Source: Pseudoscleropodium purum (taxonomy: Eukaryota > Streptophyta > Bryopsida > Hypnales > Brachytheciaceae). Taken from it: 64,000 bases of DNA. This document shows positions 1 through 11,570 of the stretch, in pieces. Within the stretch, counting starts at the first letter, position 1. Every line of letters begins with the position of its first letter. Made by a program: the position numbers and the translations under genes. The stretch lies in assembly GCA_963969395.1 (NCBI GenBank), contig OZ017801.1:3164501-3228500 (forward strand). The letters are read 5' to 3'. Under the pieces are notes generated by a model. That model searched no databases. It saw only the letters and a program-made list of their open reading frames with translations, and was not told where the DNA came from.

Positions 1-109
1 CTCAAAAAATCTCCAAAAGGAATTTGATTCATTGATTTTTGCTACACTAACGGAAAGAAAAAAAATAGTTTCTTAACTTTCCTCCCACTTTACAATTAAC
101 TTCAATACT

Positions 110-1501
110 TTATTTTAGTTCATCAATATCATTGCGATGCTCTGCGTTATATTTATCACAAATCCAAGCTATAGATCCCCTTGCTCTTGCGTATCGAACC
201 TTCTTCAATCCAAATTGTTTATAGAAGTCTCTCTTCTTTTGACACTTTGGCTCCAAAAACTTTTGAAGCCACCTTTGTGCTTCAAATTGGTCATCAATTG
301 AGATCCTAGAATACTTCTTGACATCACTTGGTAATGATTCCAAAATTAGAGTAGGGATTTGATAATCCAAAAAACCCGGTGTGTCAAGAATCAATGTTGC
401 AAAACTACCTCCATCACTAAAATCAGGTACCATTGAACCCATCCCACAAGCAACATGAGCACCGATCTTTGTCAATAAAATGGCAATCTTGAACCCCCAA
501 GCCACCATTGTAAGAAATCTCCTTGTATGGTCCGTTCCAAAATAGACCACACAACCTTCTTGGTTTGGGACCTCATGGAATCCGTGGATACTTTCACACA
601 TAAGGTGAAGTTGGATTCTATCAAGGTCTGGCACGAATCGTGTTAAAAGCTTCTTTTCTCCAAATTTGCAAAGATAGGCCAATTTGGGAATTTGTGACTT
701 TTGCATCTCCAAAGAGAATGCCATCAAATCATCAATCTTCAAACACACTTCTTGCCATAAATCTCTTTGTATTTTTTGAATGTTGCGCTCTAGATTTTGT
801 ATCAAATGCACCACATCATCCAATTTAAACATTGTTTCTTTGTGATATTCATGATTTTCTTTTCTCATGTCATCTAACTTCTCATCCAAACACCCATATA
901 CAAGTCTTTGTGGCATTTTCCATATTGAAGAGGTCCATAATCCACCTTTTTCATCCTTAGAGTTGGAGTGATCATCTTGGGCCATAGTTCCCAAAGATTG
1001 GAATTTTTTGTAATAATCTTGTAAGTCATGTGATTGCCTTTCCAAAAGATGTTTCCTTGCTAAACCTCCCAATAAGGTACTCACCTTGTTATAGCCAATG
1101 TCCAACCCTTCACATGGCTTCCATTTGTAGTTAGCATCTATACCAATCCCTATAACCATTGCTTCTAAGTCTTTCACTTGAACACATTGTTTTTTGCGGT
1201 TCTTAGCATGAACCAACTTCAGCACATATGCGGGGTACAAAATGTGCTCAATAAGGCGAACTCCGGGACAATCCAATGTGGGATCTTCTTGGAGATGTTT
1301 AATGTGCATGACAATTCCATTTTCTAGGAATTTCAACATTTCATCTTGACATTGATGGGATTGTAAAAGGATGTCAATGTCACCTTGATGGAATTGAAGG
1401 ATGACTTCAATGCCTTGACCACTTATGAACTTGATAATATCTTTAAATACTTGGTAAGTATCTTGATCATTTTTGTTTTGGAGCTTTTTGAAGAAAGAAA
1501 C
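110..1501 (-). pseudogene. Copy A exon 3 (C-terminal region, open)
   Basis: An open frame of 463 codons plus stop, the same length as in B and C. It includes the charged coiled-coil-like stretch and the conserved C-terminal block with YFGTDHTRRFLTMVAWG and HVACGMGSMVPDFS. The acceptor is the TAG complement at 1502-1504. The stop codon region overlaps an AATAAA-like string. Confidence 0.75.
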
Positions 1502-1716
1502 CTATACAATATATCAACAAATCAATATCATGTCATTTTTATGAAGCAAAAGTGATTCTAAAATGCAATTCATTTTATTCATGTTTTATTGATCTTCATT
1601 ATAGTCAATGAATTATTGTAAATTAAAAAAATTCAATTATAATACCTTTGAAAATCAAATAAAAATATATAAAAACTTAAAACTTCTATTTACATAACAT
1701 TATTCAAAACCAATAC

Positions 1717-2982
1717 TTGAAGTCACATAAAAAACCTAGGAGTCAACATTGTTTGAATTCCATCTTTACAAGCCAATCTTCTTCCAACATACTTGAAGCT
1801 TGTGGATTCATTATTGGTGGTCCAACTCAAACTTTCATGCTGGTCTTTCAAAGTTGATGGTATCATAATGCTACTAGCATCTTGTGTATAGCATATGTGT
1901 AGTTTCATCATCATGCCCAAGATGTCATCAAATTCCTTGTCAATGTCTCCTTGACCTTCCACAAGCTTCAATATCAAACGCTTCATGTGTTCCATGGACA
2001 TGATCCCATTGGCCGAAATCATCTCCAATTTGCAATCCTTAATTGCACATTGGTGAAGGAATTGTCCAATGATTTTGTGGCAAAACCAATGTGGATTAGT
2101 GATGACAACTCCTCCTTTCTCATTGTAAATGATGTCCCCTCCATCATTCAAGGATATTGCTACAAACTCCCTCTTCTTTTTAGCAAGCCCTTGGTCCACA
2201 TCATTCAACTCCTTCACTTCCTTGCCCATGCCTTCACAAAATTCTTCCCATTTCAACAAAGGTTGCTTTGATTTGTCCGCATTCCACAATACTACTTGAC
2301 ATTGCACTTCTTCACATGCCCTTATGGTTTTGGGCAATCTCTCTAGCAATTGCTTCATGTGGGATTTCATGAAATCAAACACCTCACAAACATGAGATAA
2401 ACTCCTCCCATCCACCTTAAATACGGACTTATCTTCATCAAATTCGAGTACCTCTTGGAATTGAGATTTCAATTGTACAACCTCATTGGCAATGCGGTCA
2501 GCAAATGAATGATCACTTTTACAATAATACAAATGTGTCATTACTATACACATGTAGGTGATACGAAAGAGATCGCCTTGTATTGGAAGCAATGAATCAC
2601 AACCACGATTCGAGTTCCAATTTGATGTCGGATGGACATCTTCTTTCAAAAAGATTTGATTGCTCCATAGGATTGCACATGAGCAAAAACATTGATGAAC
2701 TTCCATTAGTGGAGAGATTGGGCATCACCAACTCATGAAAAGAGTGATAGTCAATTTGACCTGCTATGTCCCAAATGGTAATGCTAATACCATCGCATTT
2801 TACAGTCTCTACTTCAATGCCATGCATACGTTCCAATGGCTTGTCTTCTATTGGCACTCTTGGCATCTGAGGTGTTTTGAATGCATTCCATATTTTTCCC
2901 CTAATTTGTGAGCATTTTGGAATTTCATCTTCCTGTTGAAATTCCTTGAATTTCTTTATAGACAATCGGAATCTTGTCTTAC
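1717..2982 (-). pseudogene. Copy A exon 2 (Roc GTPase and start of COR)
   Basis: The acceptor CAG precedes GTAAGACAAG, which completes the P-loop Gly-Lys-Thr. G3 reads IWDIAGQ. A TGA at 2597-2599 follows the LELESWL motif, and a 2-bp deletion near 2551 shifts the frame; the exon is exactly 2 nt shorter than in B and C. The last exon base is A where C has G before the GTAT donor, which may weaken splicing. Confidence 0.8.
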
Positions 2983-5376
2983 CTGTGAAAAAGTAGAATA
3001 AGAACAAACTACTTTCAATAATATGAAAATGAAATTTTTATAGTTTTTAGATGATAGTGTTAACCTTCAATTAGCACCTCAAGCCTTGAAGAGTTTTGAT
3101 GACCAACACATGATCCACACATTATTTAGCTAGGTACTTTAAAGTCTTATCATTTGCTACTTTCAACAACATATAGGATTTTTTAGCTCATTTTTAAAAT
3201 TATATTCTCTAAAGATTTTAGAACTTGAATCCTTATTGATTGTAAGACCATATAATTGGTACTTCAAATGAAAGTTCTTTTCAAATACTAGGATTGAAGA
3301 TGTTTCAAACATGAAGTTTTTCATTCAAATTTTTCTTTAAAGATGAATGGACTCTACAAGTTGTTAGAGTTGCTTCTATGATACATTGGAAAGTGCATTT
3401 GAAGGTATCAAAAAATGTCCCATATGCAATAATAGTTCATATCCATGTTAGGAATAGATTTAAATGAGAGGGTCTAAAATATGACAAGAGAACCAAAATT
3501 GAAAATGACTTAGAAAGAACTTTTGAAAAATATCAATGATACTTGAGGCTAGAGGTGGGTTTGTTCTAGTAAACAAATCATATCTTTTATTTTTATTTGT
3601 ACTTGAAATGTTGAAAATAGAATTTGAAGTAACTTTTCATAATGAAACTTTTAGCTATGAGGTGTGATTCTTTCTTCTAAATCAAAACTCCTTGTAATTG
3701 TCCTCTCATTTAAACAAGATAGAACAATTCAAAACTTTCTACATAGAGTCAAAATCTATTAATTCACATAAACATTATTAGTTCAATAGAATTTATTTCT
3801 AGAGTTTTCTTTGAGTGAGTGATATTCAATAAACCTTGAAACTTTTCCAAGACTTACTCAAACTATAATAAATCTCTATTCATAGAATTTGGCAATTATT
3901 CTTAAATGACGTCTGTAAGCATTTAACCCCCAAATGACCAATTCCATTCCTATAACATTTAACTTTAATCGAGCTCATTGTAGTCTTTTAAATCATATAA
4001 AATAATTGAATTTCAATGTAACAATTTTGTTACATGAATACATGAGACTATGCACTATCTATCAATGAGAAATATTTCTACTAGTTTTGTTACAAATTGT
4101 ACTTGCTATAAACTTTGAACAAACAAGTGAAAATAAATTAGCATGTATAACCAAATCAATTCAATTTCAATTTTTTGAAAATACTTTGAAAACTAGTATG
4201 AAAACTATTCAAGTAATTTTGAGATTTTCTTTTCTACACTCAAAATATCCTTAGTGATGACCTTTCAAACATTACACCATCATTAAGCTAAAAATAGCCT
4301 CTATATCATGAAATAACGATTTTGGAGAAAATCAAAACAATATTTGTAAAATTTTTCTTAACATAAAGTATATGAAAAACTATATCAACACCAATATTTA
4401 TCAAAATAGATGATTTATCAACTACAAATGAAGGATAGAATGCAAAATAATACCTTGTAAATTAAACTTGAAAATCATTTTAAATTAGAAAATACAATTG
4501 AAATCTATACAATCTTGTGTTCTTTTTGTTCTTTGAACTTTATTTAATACATGGAGTATCTACTTGTAATTTTTTTATTTTTCAAAGCTATAAAATGGAG
4601 TACAAAAGAAGACTCAGAAGGCTTCATTTTCTAAGTTCAAATCGAAACCCCAAATGAAAATGGATACTTTAAAAGTTACAAGTGTGTTTGACTAAAGTAC
4701 AACTACTTTAGGGATAGGGTGACCTTTAAGGATTAATGGTTGCTACTCAATATTAGGAATTAAACAACTTTCCGACACAAAAATCATTGTTTTCATAATT
4801 TATAACTGTTTCAAATATCTAAAATAAATATTTTGATTAGGTGTTTAAAGAACTATAATTCTGAATGCCTAATTTATATTTTTGAGGAAAAGAACAAAAA
4901 TTTTAACAAATGTTAGAAGAGTTGAAGCTTTGATAAGAGGAGTTAGAAATTCTATTTATTGGTATAAATACAAAGTATTTGACCAAATTAATATATTGTG
5001 AAATTTGGAGCAATTTGAAAACATGCCATAAATATTAATTGTATTTATATGTGTCATCAAAGTACAATGCTTCCGAAATTGATATCAAATTTTGAATAAA
5101 TACTACTTTAAATTTGATTGTTTAGATCATTTTGAATTATAGTAATGATAGAGAATATAATCTCTATTGATGGAATCTCAATTTTATATATAATAGAAAT
5201 ATTTTATTAATCATATACATTTGGTTTGAGACCTTTTGGATCTTTGAAGGAGTTGGAATTCATATATGTATATTTTTTTTTTATGTTTTTGCTATTTACT
5301 TCTATCATTAAGGTAGCTAACAAAATCAATAATGAAATATCTATATACAAAACATGAATATGTTAGTATAGCTTAC
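2983..5376 (-). other. Intron 1 of copy A, AT-rich
   Basis: About 2.4 kb of AT-rich sequence without credible coding potential. It aligns along its length with intron 1 of B and C (for example the segment starting near 3075 with that near 33075), so it is old gene-associated sequence and not a recent insertion. The 215-bp intron 2 is at 1502-1716. Confidence 0.7.
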
Positions 5377-6810
5377 CAACATATGGTTGTCCACACAAAA
5401 ACACTCGCCCAAATGTTGGATTGACAGTTGTCATGCTTTGTATCACATTCCACATCTTCATTTTCTTCCTCTTTGATAATGCAGAAATTACATAGTTTGC
5501 ATCTTTGGAGTCTTCCAAACCCGTGCCATTTAAGCCAATGTCTTAAATGTTGTGATTCTCCAAGAGCAAGTCCATCATGGCTCCAAGTACTTGGTAACCA
5601 CCAACTACTTCACACCATGAAAAAACAATTCTCTTCAAGGATTTGTTGGTCTTTAGGGCTTTCAAGATGGCCAACACATTTTCAACCCCTTGAGCATCAT
5701 GCAAAGATAAATCATCCAAGGAATTCAAATCCAATCTCAACAAGCATTTGTTGATGCAAAGGATATCAACTAAAGTTTTAATTCCTTCTTTTCCTCCTAT
5801 GGATTTCTTTAACACAAGCTTGGTGAAGGTAGTATTGTGTTGAAGATTATTGTATTTAGGCATCAACAACTCCAACAACACCTCCAACTCCATGCTATTG
5901 GAAATCTCACAAGATAAGAATTTAAGAGATTGGTTGGAACCCAATGCAACTACTATATTGCTATATCCATTCATGAAGGTCTTTCTTCCATACTTGATTT
6001 CTTTGAAAGAGAAAGTAATTTGAGAGATGTGCTTGATACAAGCATGCCACTTATATACTCAAGTTGTGCATTTGATGTTAAAGAAGAAAAATACAATTCT
6101 TCAAGTATACTAGGAGGGCCTAAGAAAGGTTTTATGAGTTGCTCCATTCCCTTTCCATCCACCTTCTCCACCCTCATTGTAAATGATTTGAGGATTCAGA
6201 GATTGTGGAGCATAACAATATTAATCATTAATTCTACTACCAATTCTTTGTCCATCTCTTCTTTTTGACATAAAAGGAGGAGGTTGAGATCTTGAATGAC
6301 ATCATTTCCAAGAACTACACTCGAGATACACTTGACAAATGAAACTAGAGAGCCATTTTCACAATTTAGATAAATTTTTATGAATTTGTTACTAGACTTA
6401 CGGAGGGCATCAACAAATGCTTTCACATGTTTGAATGAATAATTACCATATAAATACACATACACTTCATTCCAAAATACAATTTCTGATGAAACAACTA
6501 CCTCAAGAAACTCACCAAATCTTGCTTTCACATCGATGCCATGGATTAATGTAAATTTAGAACCTCCAAGCCAAGTTAGAACTTTCAAGTCTCCAAGAAA
6601 CTCCAAGCGTCTGCATTGACGTTCATCTTTGGGTAAGGAAGAGAGAAAGCGTGCCAACTTCGACTCCTGCTGACCATTCTGAGAAAGTAAATGCTCCACT
6701 GGCTCTCCGTTGTCGGGATAGAAGGGAAGCCTCTGAAGCCAACGATCGAAGAAACCTTTCCAGGTCCAGAAGCTAAACAGCCACACCAGGAAAGCGAACA
6801 ACCTCCTCAT
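5377..6810 (-). pseudogene. Copy A exon 1 (LRR region, start of P-loop)
   Basis: The ATG complement is at 6808-6810 and the protein begins MRRLFAFLVWLFSFW, as in copies B and C. The donor GTAAGC on the minus strand reads gcttac at 5371-5376. The exon is 13 nt shorter than in B and C (1434 against 1447). It carries ribonuclease-inhibitor-like leucine-rich repeats with one frameshift and two nonsense codons. Confidence 0.8.
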
Positions 6811-8749
6811 GCTGCTCTCGACCCCGATGCAGCTTCAATGTAAAATCTCAAAAACAAACAGAGTCTGCGATGATAAAAATGATCGAGGCCTGCAACCGTC
6901 TAAGCTGCAGTCCTCCAAACCCCAACGACCCTTCTCCCTGCTGTTCAAGTCAAATACCTCACCCATGTCCTTCCCAAGTTCCACTATGTCGTCACCAACC
7001 TTCAATTGGCCCTACCAAATGTAAAGACCACCCCAACTTTTAACAGCAACAAGCCATTATGTGCTCGCATCATGTGAACCAAGCGAAGTTCATGCGACAG
7101 GTTTGTGTGCACAGTGTATCAGGTGCTTCATCCAGCCGAAGCATGATCGAGGAAGGGAGGGATCCAGCGACCACTCTGACAGACTGCGCTCTCAAGCATG
7201 ACACGCATCAAACCGGAGTAACGGACATGAAGTAAATCCTCAAGCAGGATGTAACCGGTCACCCCGATGTAGGCAGTCAAGTCGTGCCAAGCCGTACGTG
7301 TAGGAACTCTTAATCCCTCATGGTTCTATCAACTGATCTCTCTTGAGGCCAGGAACACTTGTCTGAAGACGAACACCAAACTGTAAACAGTACCGGACCG
7401 CTGAGGATCGGACAAAGAAGCAAAGCGCTCGCGAGGATCATACCTGTCGACCAAAAATGGCAGAGTGCTCTCTAACGTTGCTTGTGAAGACACATAAGCT
7501 TATGCAGCTCTGTGGACGTACTCTTGAAAGCACTTCCAGCCAGAAACTCTCTCCGTAAGGTAGGCCCCAAATACGTACTGCTCCTACCTACCTGCAATTG
7601 ACGTAGTCCAACACTCCAGGCAAGCAAGACCACACAGTGAACGAGGTCTGGGCCGGCTCCACACGTGCGCAGTGAACAAGGACTTTTCCCTCCCCACAAT
7701 GAAGGTAGGTCCCAAATACGTACTACTCCTACCTTACCGGCAATTGACGCAACTCAACACTCCAGGCAAGCAAGATCTCACACAGTGAACGAGGTCTGGT
7801 ACTCTTGTCCTGTTCGCTTAGGATGTCTGTTTAGACGTTTAGGTTAACATGTCCTCGATACTATTTCTCCTTTCAGTGTTCTTTGAGAGGAATTTTAATA
7901 ATTCTTTCTAACTAAGCGGTTCAATATTTTGATTGAGCACACCAGGAGCGCTTTCGCTTGTTGTAGATGTTCATAATAAAATGATTTGACAAGTTCGAGA
8001 TTCAAACTGCTCTTAACTGAAAACTTCGTCATGGAAACAGGAACTATGCAAGCACTGGACGGTAGGCATTGGGAGCTGTTCTTCAATGAAGAATACAGAA
8101 CTCGCGAATGGAAGTTTGAGCGAGTGGATACGCGTAATGTGGCCGGTCACGGCAATGAAGCTGCCGCTTGGATCTTCGATGCCAACTAACTTCGCAGCAA
8201 GAATCAGCAAGGTTTCCTTTCCATAGATAACCGTGGACTTCCATGATGTTTACAACTCTCAAGCTATGGAAATGCTTTCTTGCTGATGGCTACTTGCGTG
8301 GGGAACAAATTTCGCCTCAGTTCAACTGAATATATGTGTTAAAGTTTCTTTACCCCAGTCCTTGAGGATGCTTCTCGCCTAAAATTGGAAGTCCAGATCG
8401 TTTCCCTGATTCAATTAAGGAGACTCGATCTAGATTGAGTTTTTCCTGGTTTGCGATCAATTTTACAACTGATTGCCTCTTCTTGGACAGAGGCCCTGAC
8501 TTTGAGTAGCAGCTCCCGGGCAATGGCAACCCCAGGAAGTTCCCACATCATAAGGAGTGGCAGCGTGCCCAAATCTTCGTCCAAACAAATTAGTGGTGAT
8601 AACACTACTGGTGCCTTCGGATAACTGATTCAATAAACTTGCGTATCTATCCGAATTAATGTCGTAATTCCTATTTCATCTCCAAACACGAACTTGAACT
8701 TCCATCACTGAACCGATCAATTGCCGAACTGAGAGAGGGATCTCTTCAC
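6811..8749. other. Upstream region of copy A, more G+C-rich
   Basis: The first 200 bp match the 5' flanks of C (59212-59450) and B (36764-36926): 5' UTR or promoter sequence. Beyond that the region is richer in G+C and CpG than its surroundings. The segment near 7380-7530 resembles 24500-24680, and more weakly 62800-62930. I see no gene: several short open frames exist on both strands, but none is recognisable or conserved in the related copies. Confidence 0.5.
7559..7799. repeat. Direct duplication, two 95-bp copies 145 bp apart
   Basis: Copies at 7559-7652 and 7704-7799 share CCAAATACGTACT, CAATTGACG, CAACACTCCAGGCAAGCAAG and CAGTGAACGAGGTCTGG with a few mismatches. A related fragment (ACATACGTACTGCTGCTGCC) lies near 59485 upstream of copy C, so it belongs to the duplicated gene-upstream region. 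Confidence 0.75.
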
Positions 8750-9437
8750 AGTTTCACTGAGTGCCTGACCCGCGCAAGGCAGATGACTTTGCTTATCCTT
8801 GGTCGAACTTCAATTGCATGGTAATTGGAAGTAACTCACCGCATCGGTGTGCATGCAATTCAGGTTTGAGGGTGAAGCTTCTCACCATGAATGTAGAATC
8901 CAGAGGTCCTGTTGTGGAGGTCCTATTCGTTTCTGCCAGGAGTTTGCGAAGGTACCAAGCAGCTGGACTACTTCACTTGCCATTGAAACATCCTTTCCAA
9001 CCAGCATTTGCCCGCAACTGCTTGTAATAGCTGCTTCATTTAAATTTTATTCTCTCCCACAAATGCTCATAACTGAGAGCACATTCCAATCAAATATGAC
9101 AATTCAGTAACGTTCCATGAATCGCTTCCCTCGAAACCTGATGTCCAGCGTGAAATTGTTTAATTCCTAATTTGGACTAAAGAATTTGGACTAAAGAATT
9201 TGGACTAAAGAATTTGGACTAAAGAATTTGGTCTAAAGAATTTGGACTAAAGAATTTGGACTCGAATTCGATTTTCTGAAACCAAGAAAACCAGGAGTGA
9301 CAAAGAAGTCTTCATTCTGTTTCGAAACAAAATTAGGGTTTGGGACGGATGCTTTGTAAATATGGGTCAGTCTTATTTCATTCACATTCACATCACTCTA
9401 ACAAATTGATTGCACTGGAGACAAATGAGTTAAAAGT
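8750..9437. repeat. Left part of diverged spacer copy S1
   Basis: The part from about 9058 aligns with spacer S2 near 28215-28330 (ACAAATGCT, TTCAGTAAC, TTCCCTCGAA and GGAGACAAAT in the same order). Homology resumes at 22194 to the right of the Copia element, so S1 is one spacer split by that insertion. No gene seen. Confidence 0.6.
9169..9262. repeat. 14-bp minisatellite AATTTGGACTAAAG, about 6.6 copies
   Basis: Perfect 14-bp tandem units from 9169 to 9262, with one substitution (GGTCTAAAG) in the fifth. Absent from the related spacers at 28.3 and 50.8 kb, so it expanded locally in S1. Confidence 0.95.
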
Positions 9438-9664
9438 TGTTAAGATATACCTTCTATTAATATGCTTTCCATTGTAGTTTACTTTAAGTTTACTTTAGTT
9501 CTATATGTACTTAGGGATTATATTTAAATCTCTTGGACCAATAGGAGAGGACTCACCTTCTCTCTCTAGTATATATTTGATACTTCTTTTGATAATAGAT
9601 TACTTTTCTACTTGCATACTTTGGTTTACAACATTATATAGTTTTGTTTATTTTCTTATTCTCA
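9438..9664 (+). repeat. Copia 5' LTR
   Basis: Starts TGTTAAGATATACC and ends CTTATTCTCA. Matches 21964-22193 almost throughout, with a 3-bp indel and scattered transitions. The sequence just downstream (TCTGTTATTGAT) is a poor match to the usual Met-tRNA primer site. Confidence 0.93.
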
Positions 9665-9787
9665 TCTGTTATTGATATTTAGTGTTTTTTCTTTAACTTT
9701 GAACTAGCTACCGTTTTTATATTTTTCCTTTCAATTCCTCTTTTTGCCTTTTTGCCTCCACCTTCTTGTCATCTTTTTTTTTCCACC

Positions 9788-9944
9788 ATGAGTACTTCAA
9801 CCACTTCTATTTCCACAGCTAGTAGCTAATGGGAGCAATTACTTGCTATGGCGCTAAGACTGCAAAAGCACATATATTTGCAGACCAACTATCTCAATGT
9901 ATAACGTTTGACAAACTCTTTATTTTAAGTATATCAATTTTCAC
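9788..9944 (+). pseudogene. Copia gag N-terminal fragment
   Basis: An ATG at 9788 starts MSTSTTSISTASS, a Ser/Thr-rich start common to Copia gag proteins, followed by a stop and then WEQLLAMALRLQKHIYLQTN. Reading is lost where the nested DNA transposon begins at about 9945. Downstream gag sequence resumes after 17100. Confidence 0.6.
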
Positions 9945-10519
9945 TACACTAAAAAGGATATTTAATGTTAGCAACACTATTTACGAACCATGACACTAAA
10001 TATCATTAAGCCTACTAAAGTAAGTAACATTAAAAGGTTTACATTTAGTGTTAGAACACATTAAAAAAATGAACTTGCAAAAGAAAAGATTAAAGACAAG
10101 TAAAATGATGGAAGGAGTAGAAAATGTGGAAAACATTTGTAATGAAGGAAGTCTTTGAACATCAAATAAGGAAAAAAAAATTAATATTTAGATATAATAA
10201 AAAAATACAGATTTCATACTTGGGCTAGAACTTGTTGGCCTTGGAAGTATGGTTGATGCTTGGCTATAATTTCTTACAAATGTGGAAAGAGTTCATTGAC
10301 ACTCCAAGTGCCATCAACACCCAAAGCCATACCTGTTTAATCATAGCTTTCCTAGCATATGACATATTATAACAATCTACCTCTCTATTCACATTCTCAA
10401 CACTATCTCCAATCAATTGTAGGAAAAAAAAAATTCCTGGATTTGTGAGTTTTCCTAGCCATTACCCATCAACTCGAGCAGTATTTTGCTAAGCATTGGT
10501 TGCAATGAGCTCAGCCTTT

Positions 10520-11570
10520 TTCGCTTTCTATTGCTTGGTTTAAGCGTCTTTGACCTTTAAGATGATAAATGTGTCCACTGGTTGGCACAAATGTATAGGA
10601 CACGGTGGTAAATACCTAAGGCTGGCTTGTTTTGCTTCCAAAACAACCGTTAATGTTGGGATGATGTTATGGCAGGTACAATTATCAACCCAAATGATTT
10701 TTGTGCAGCCATGAACATTGTCTTGGAAGGCTCAGAGTTCAACAAAGTATTCAACAAAAAGGGCTTGATCCATCCAATCCTTAGGCTTGGTCCTCTAGCA
10801 TACCCCTAGAATATTGTCTTCTAGATCCTGAATAGGGTAATTGCTATTGGAATTGGTAAAAATGAGCATGGGGGCTTTAATCATTAATCAACACCCTCTA
10901 GAGATTCTAATGACTATGGTCATAGAGTCTCCATCGGAAACCACTTCGGCATACTTGACACTCATATCCCCCCTAAATCCCAACGTTTGACCATTGTCAA
11001 AATTCACAACAAAATGAATTTCATCAACATTCTCCATAAGATTTTCATCTAAAACACCGGTTTCGAATCCCCTATGCAACACACCTAGATGGTAAGTTGT
11101 TGCCATTTCAATTTGTAGTTCCTTATTGGGACTACAAATCAAGCGTCCTTGTTGTGACAACAACACAATGTTGTGCACATGCATAAATTGTTGAACCCAA
11201 CTTGGAGTCAACTTTGACAGGAGTAGGACATTGTCCTTGGGATCACAAGATTGGGCTATATATAGAGAGTTAGGATCTAGCAAGATAGACAAAGCCAACT
11301 CAATGAGCAATTTGGATGAGAATTTCATTCCAACTTTTCTAAATTGGTCAAGTGCATCAAGGAGTTTAGGGTAGATCCAAAGTACCCATTTAGATCGCTT
11401 GACACCACGACTAGAACATGCCTTTGTGTGAAGTTGTTTAAGCCCTCCCATCCAGCTCCTAGTGCATGAAATTGGTAGAGATGGGATATGAGCTTCTCCC
11501 TCATTGCAAAATTGTTGACGTTGAGTCCACCAACGAGAAGCTCAAACAAGGTTGGCACTCCTTTGAGCAC
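10520..11570 (-). pseudogene. DDE_1 (pogo/CENP-B-like) transposase remnant
   Basis: On the minus strand an N-terminal part shows PKLLDALDQFRKVG and a CENP-B-type helix-turn-helix context, then WVQQFMHVHNIV, YHLGVLHRGFETG and DEIHFVVNFDNGQTLGFRGD around the first catalytic aspartate. Across in-frame stops it continues with APMLIFTNSNSNYPIQ, IIWVDNCTCHN (second aspartate region) and LRYLPPCPIHLCQPVDTF (the Pro-rich block and third aspartate of DDE_1). Stops at 10885-10887 and further downstream, plus an upstream frameshift near 11400, show it is dead. Family assignment rests on this motif order and I am fairly sure of it. Confidence 0.7.

Larger units (their letters stand above)
110..6810 (-). 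pseudogene. Roco gene copy A: TORNADO1-like LRR-Roc-COR pseudogene
   Basis: This is the most diverged of three tandem copies of one three-exon gene, transcribed right to left. Exons are 5377-6810, 1717-2982 and 110-1501, placed by comparison with intact copy C. Several lesions break it. In exon 1 there is a TGA at 6196-6198 (CGA in C), a frameshift near 5972 and a TAA at 5543-5545 (CAA in C). In exon 2 there is a TGA at 2597-2599 (CGA in C), a 2-bp deletion near 2551 and a TGA at 1723-1725 (CGA in C). The P-loop spanning the exon 1/2 junction still fits GxxxxGKT (GQPYVGKT), but the G4 aspartate (THLD in C) reads THLY. Exon 3 is fully open. Decay is clear in exons 1 and 2, so I call a pseudogene. 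Use of the open exon 3 in a short transcript cannot be excluded. Confidence 0.85.

Noticed and set aside
640..828. Plus-strand open frames over the Roco exons (also 1951-2271, 30646-30993, 53114-53461)
   Set aside because: Shadows of the minus-strand coding exons. The B and C versions are alike only because the genes are.
9169..9262. Regular 14-bp repeats considered as a CRISPR-like array
   Set aside because: There are no spacers between units, and the context is eukaryotic. It is a minisatellite.
9433..9437. AAAGT as a Copia target-site duplication
   Set aside because: The sequence after the 3' LTR (ACAAA) does not match, so I do not claim a duplication.
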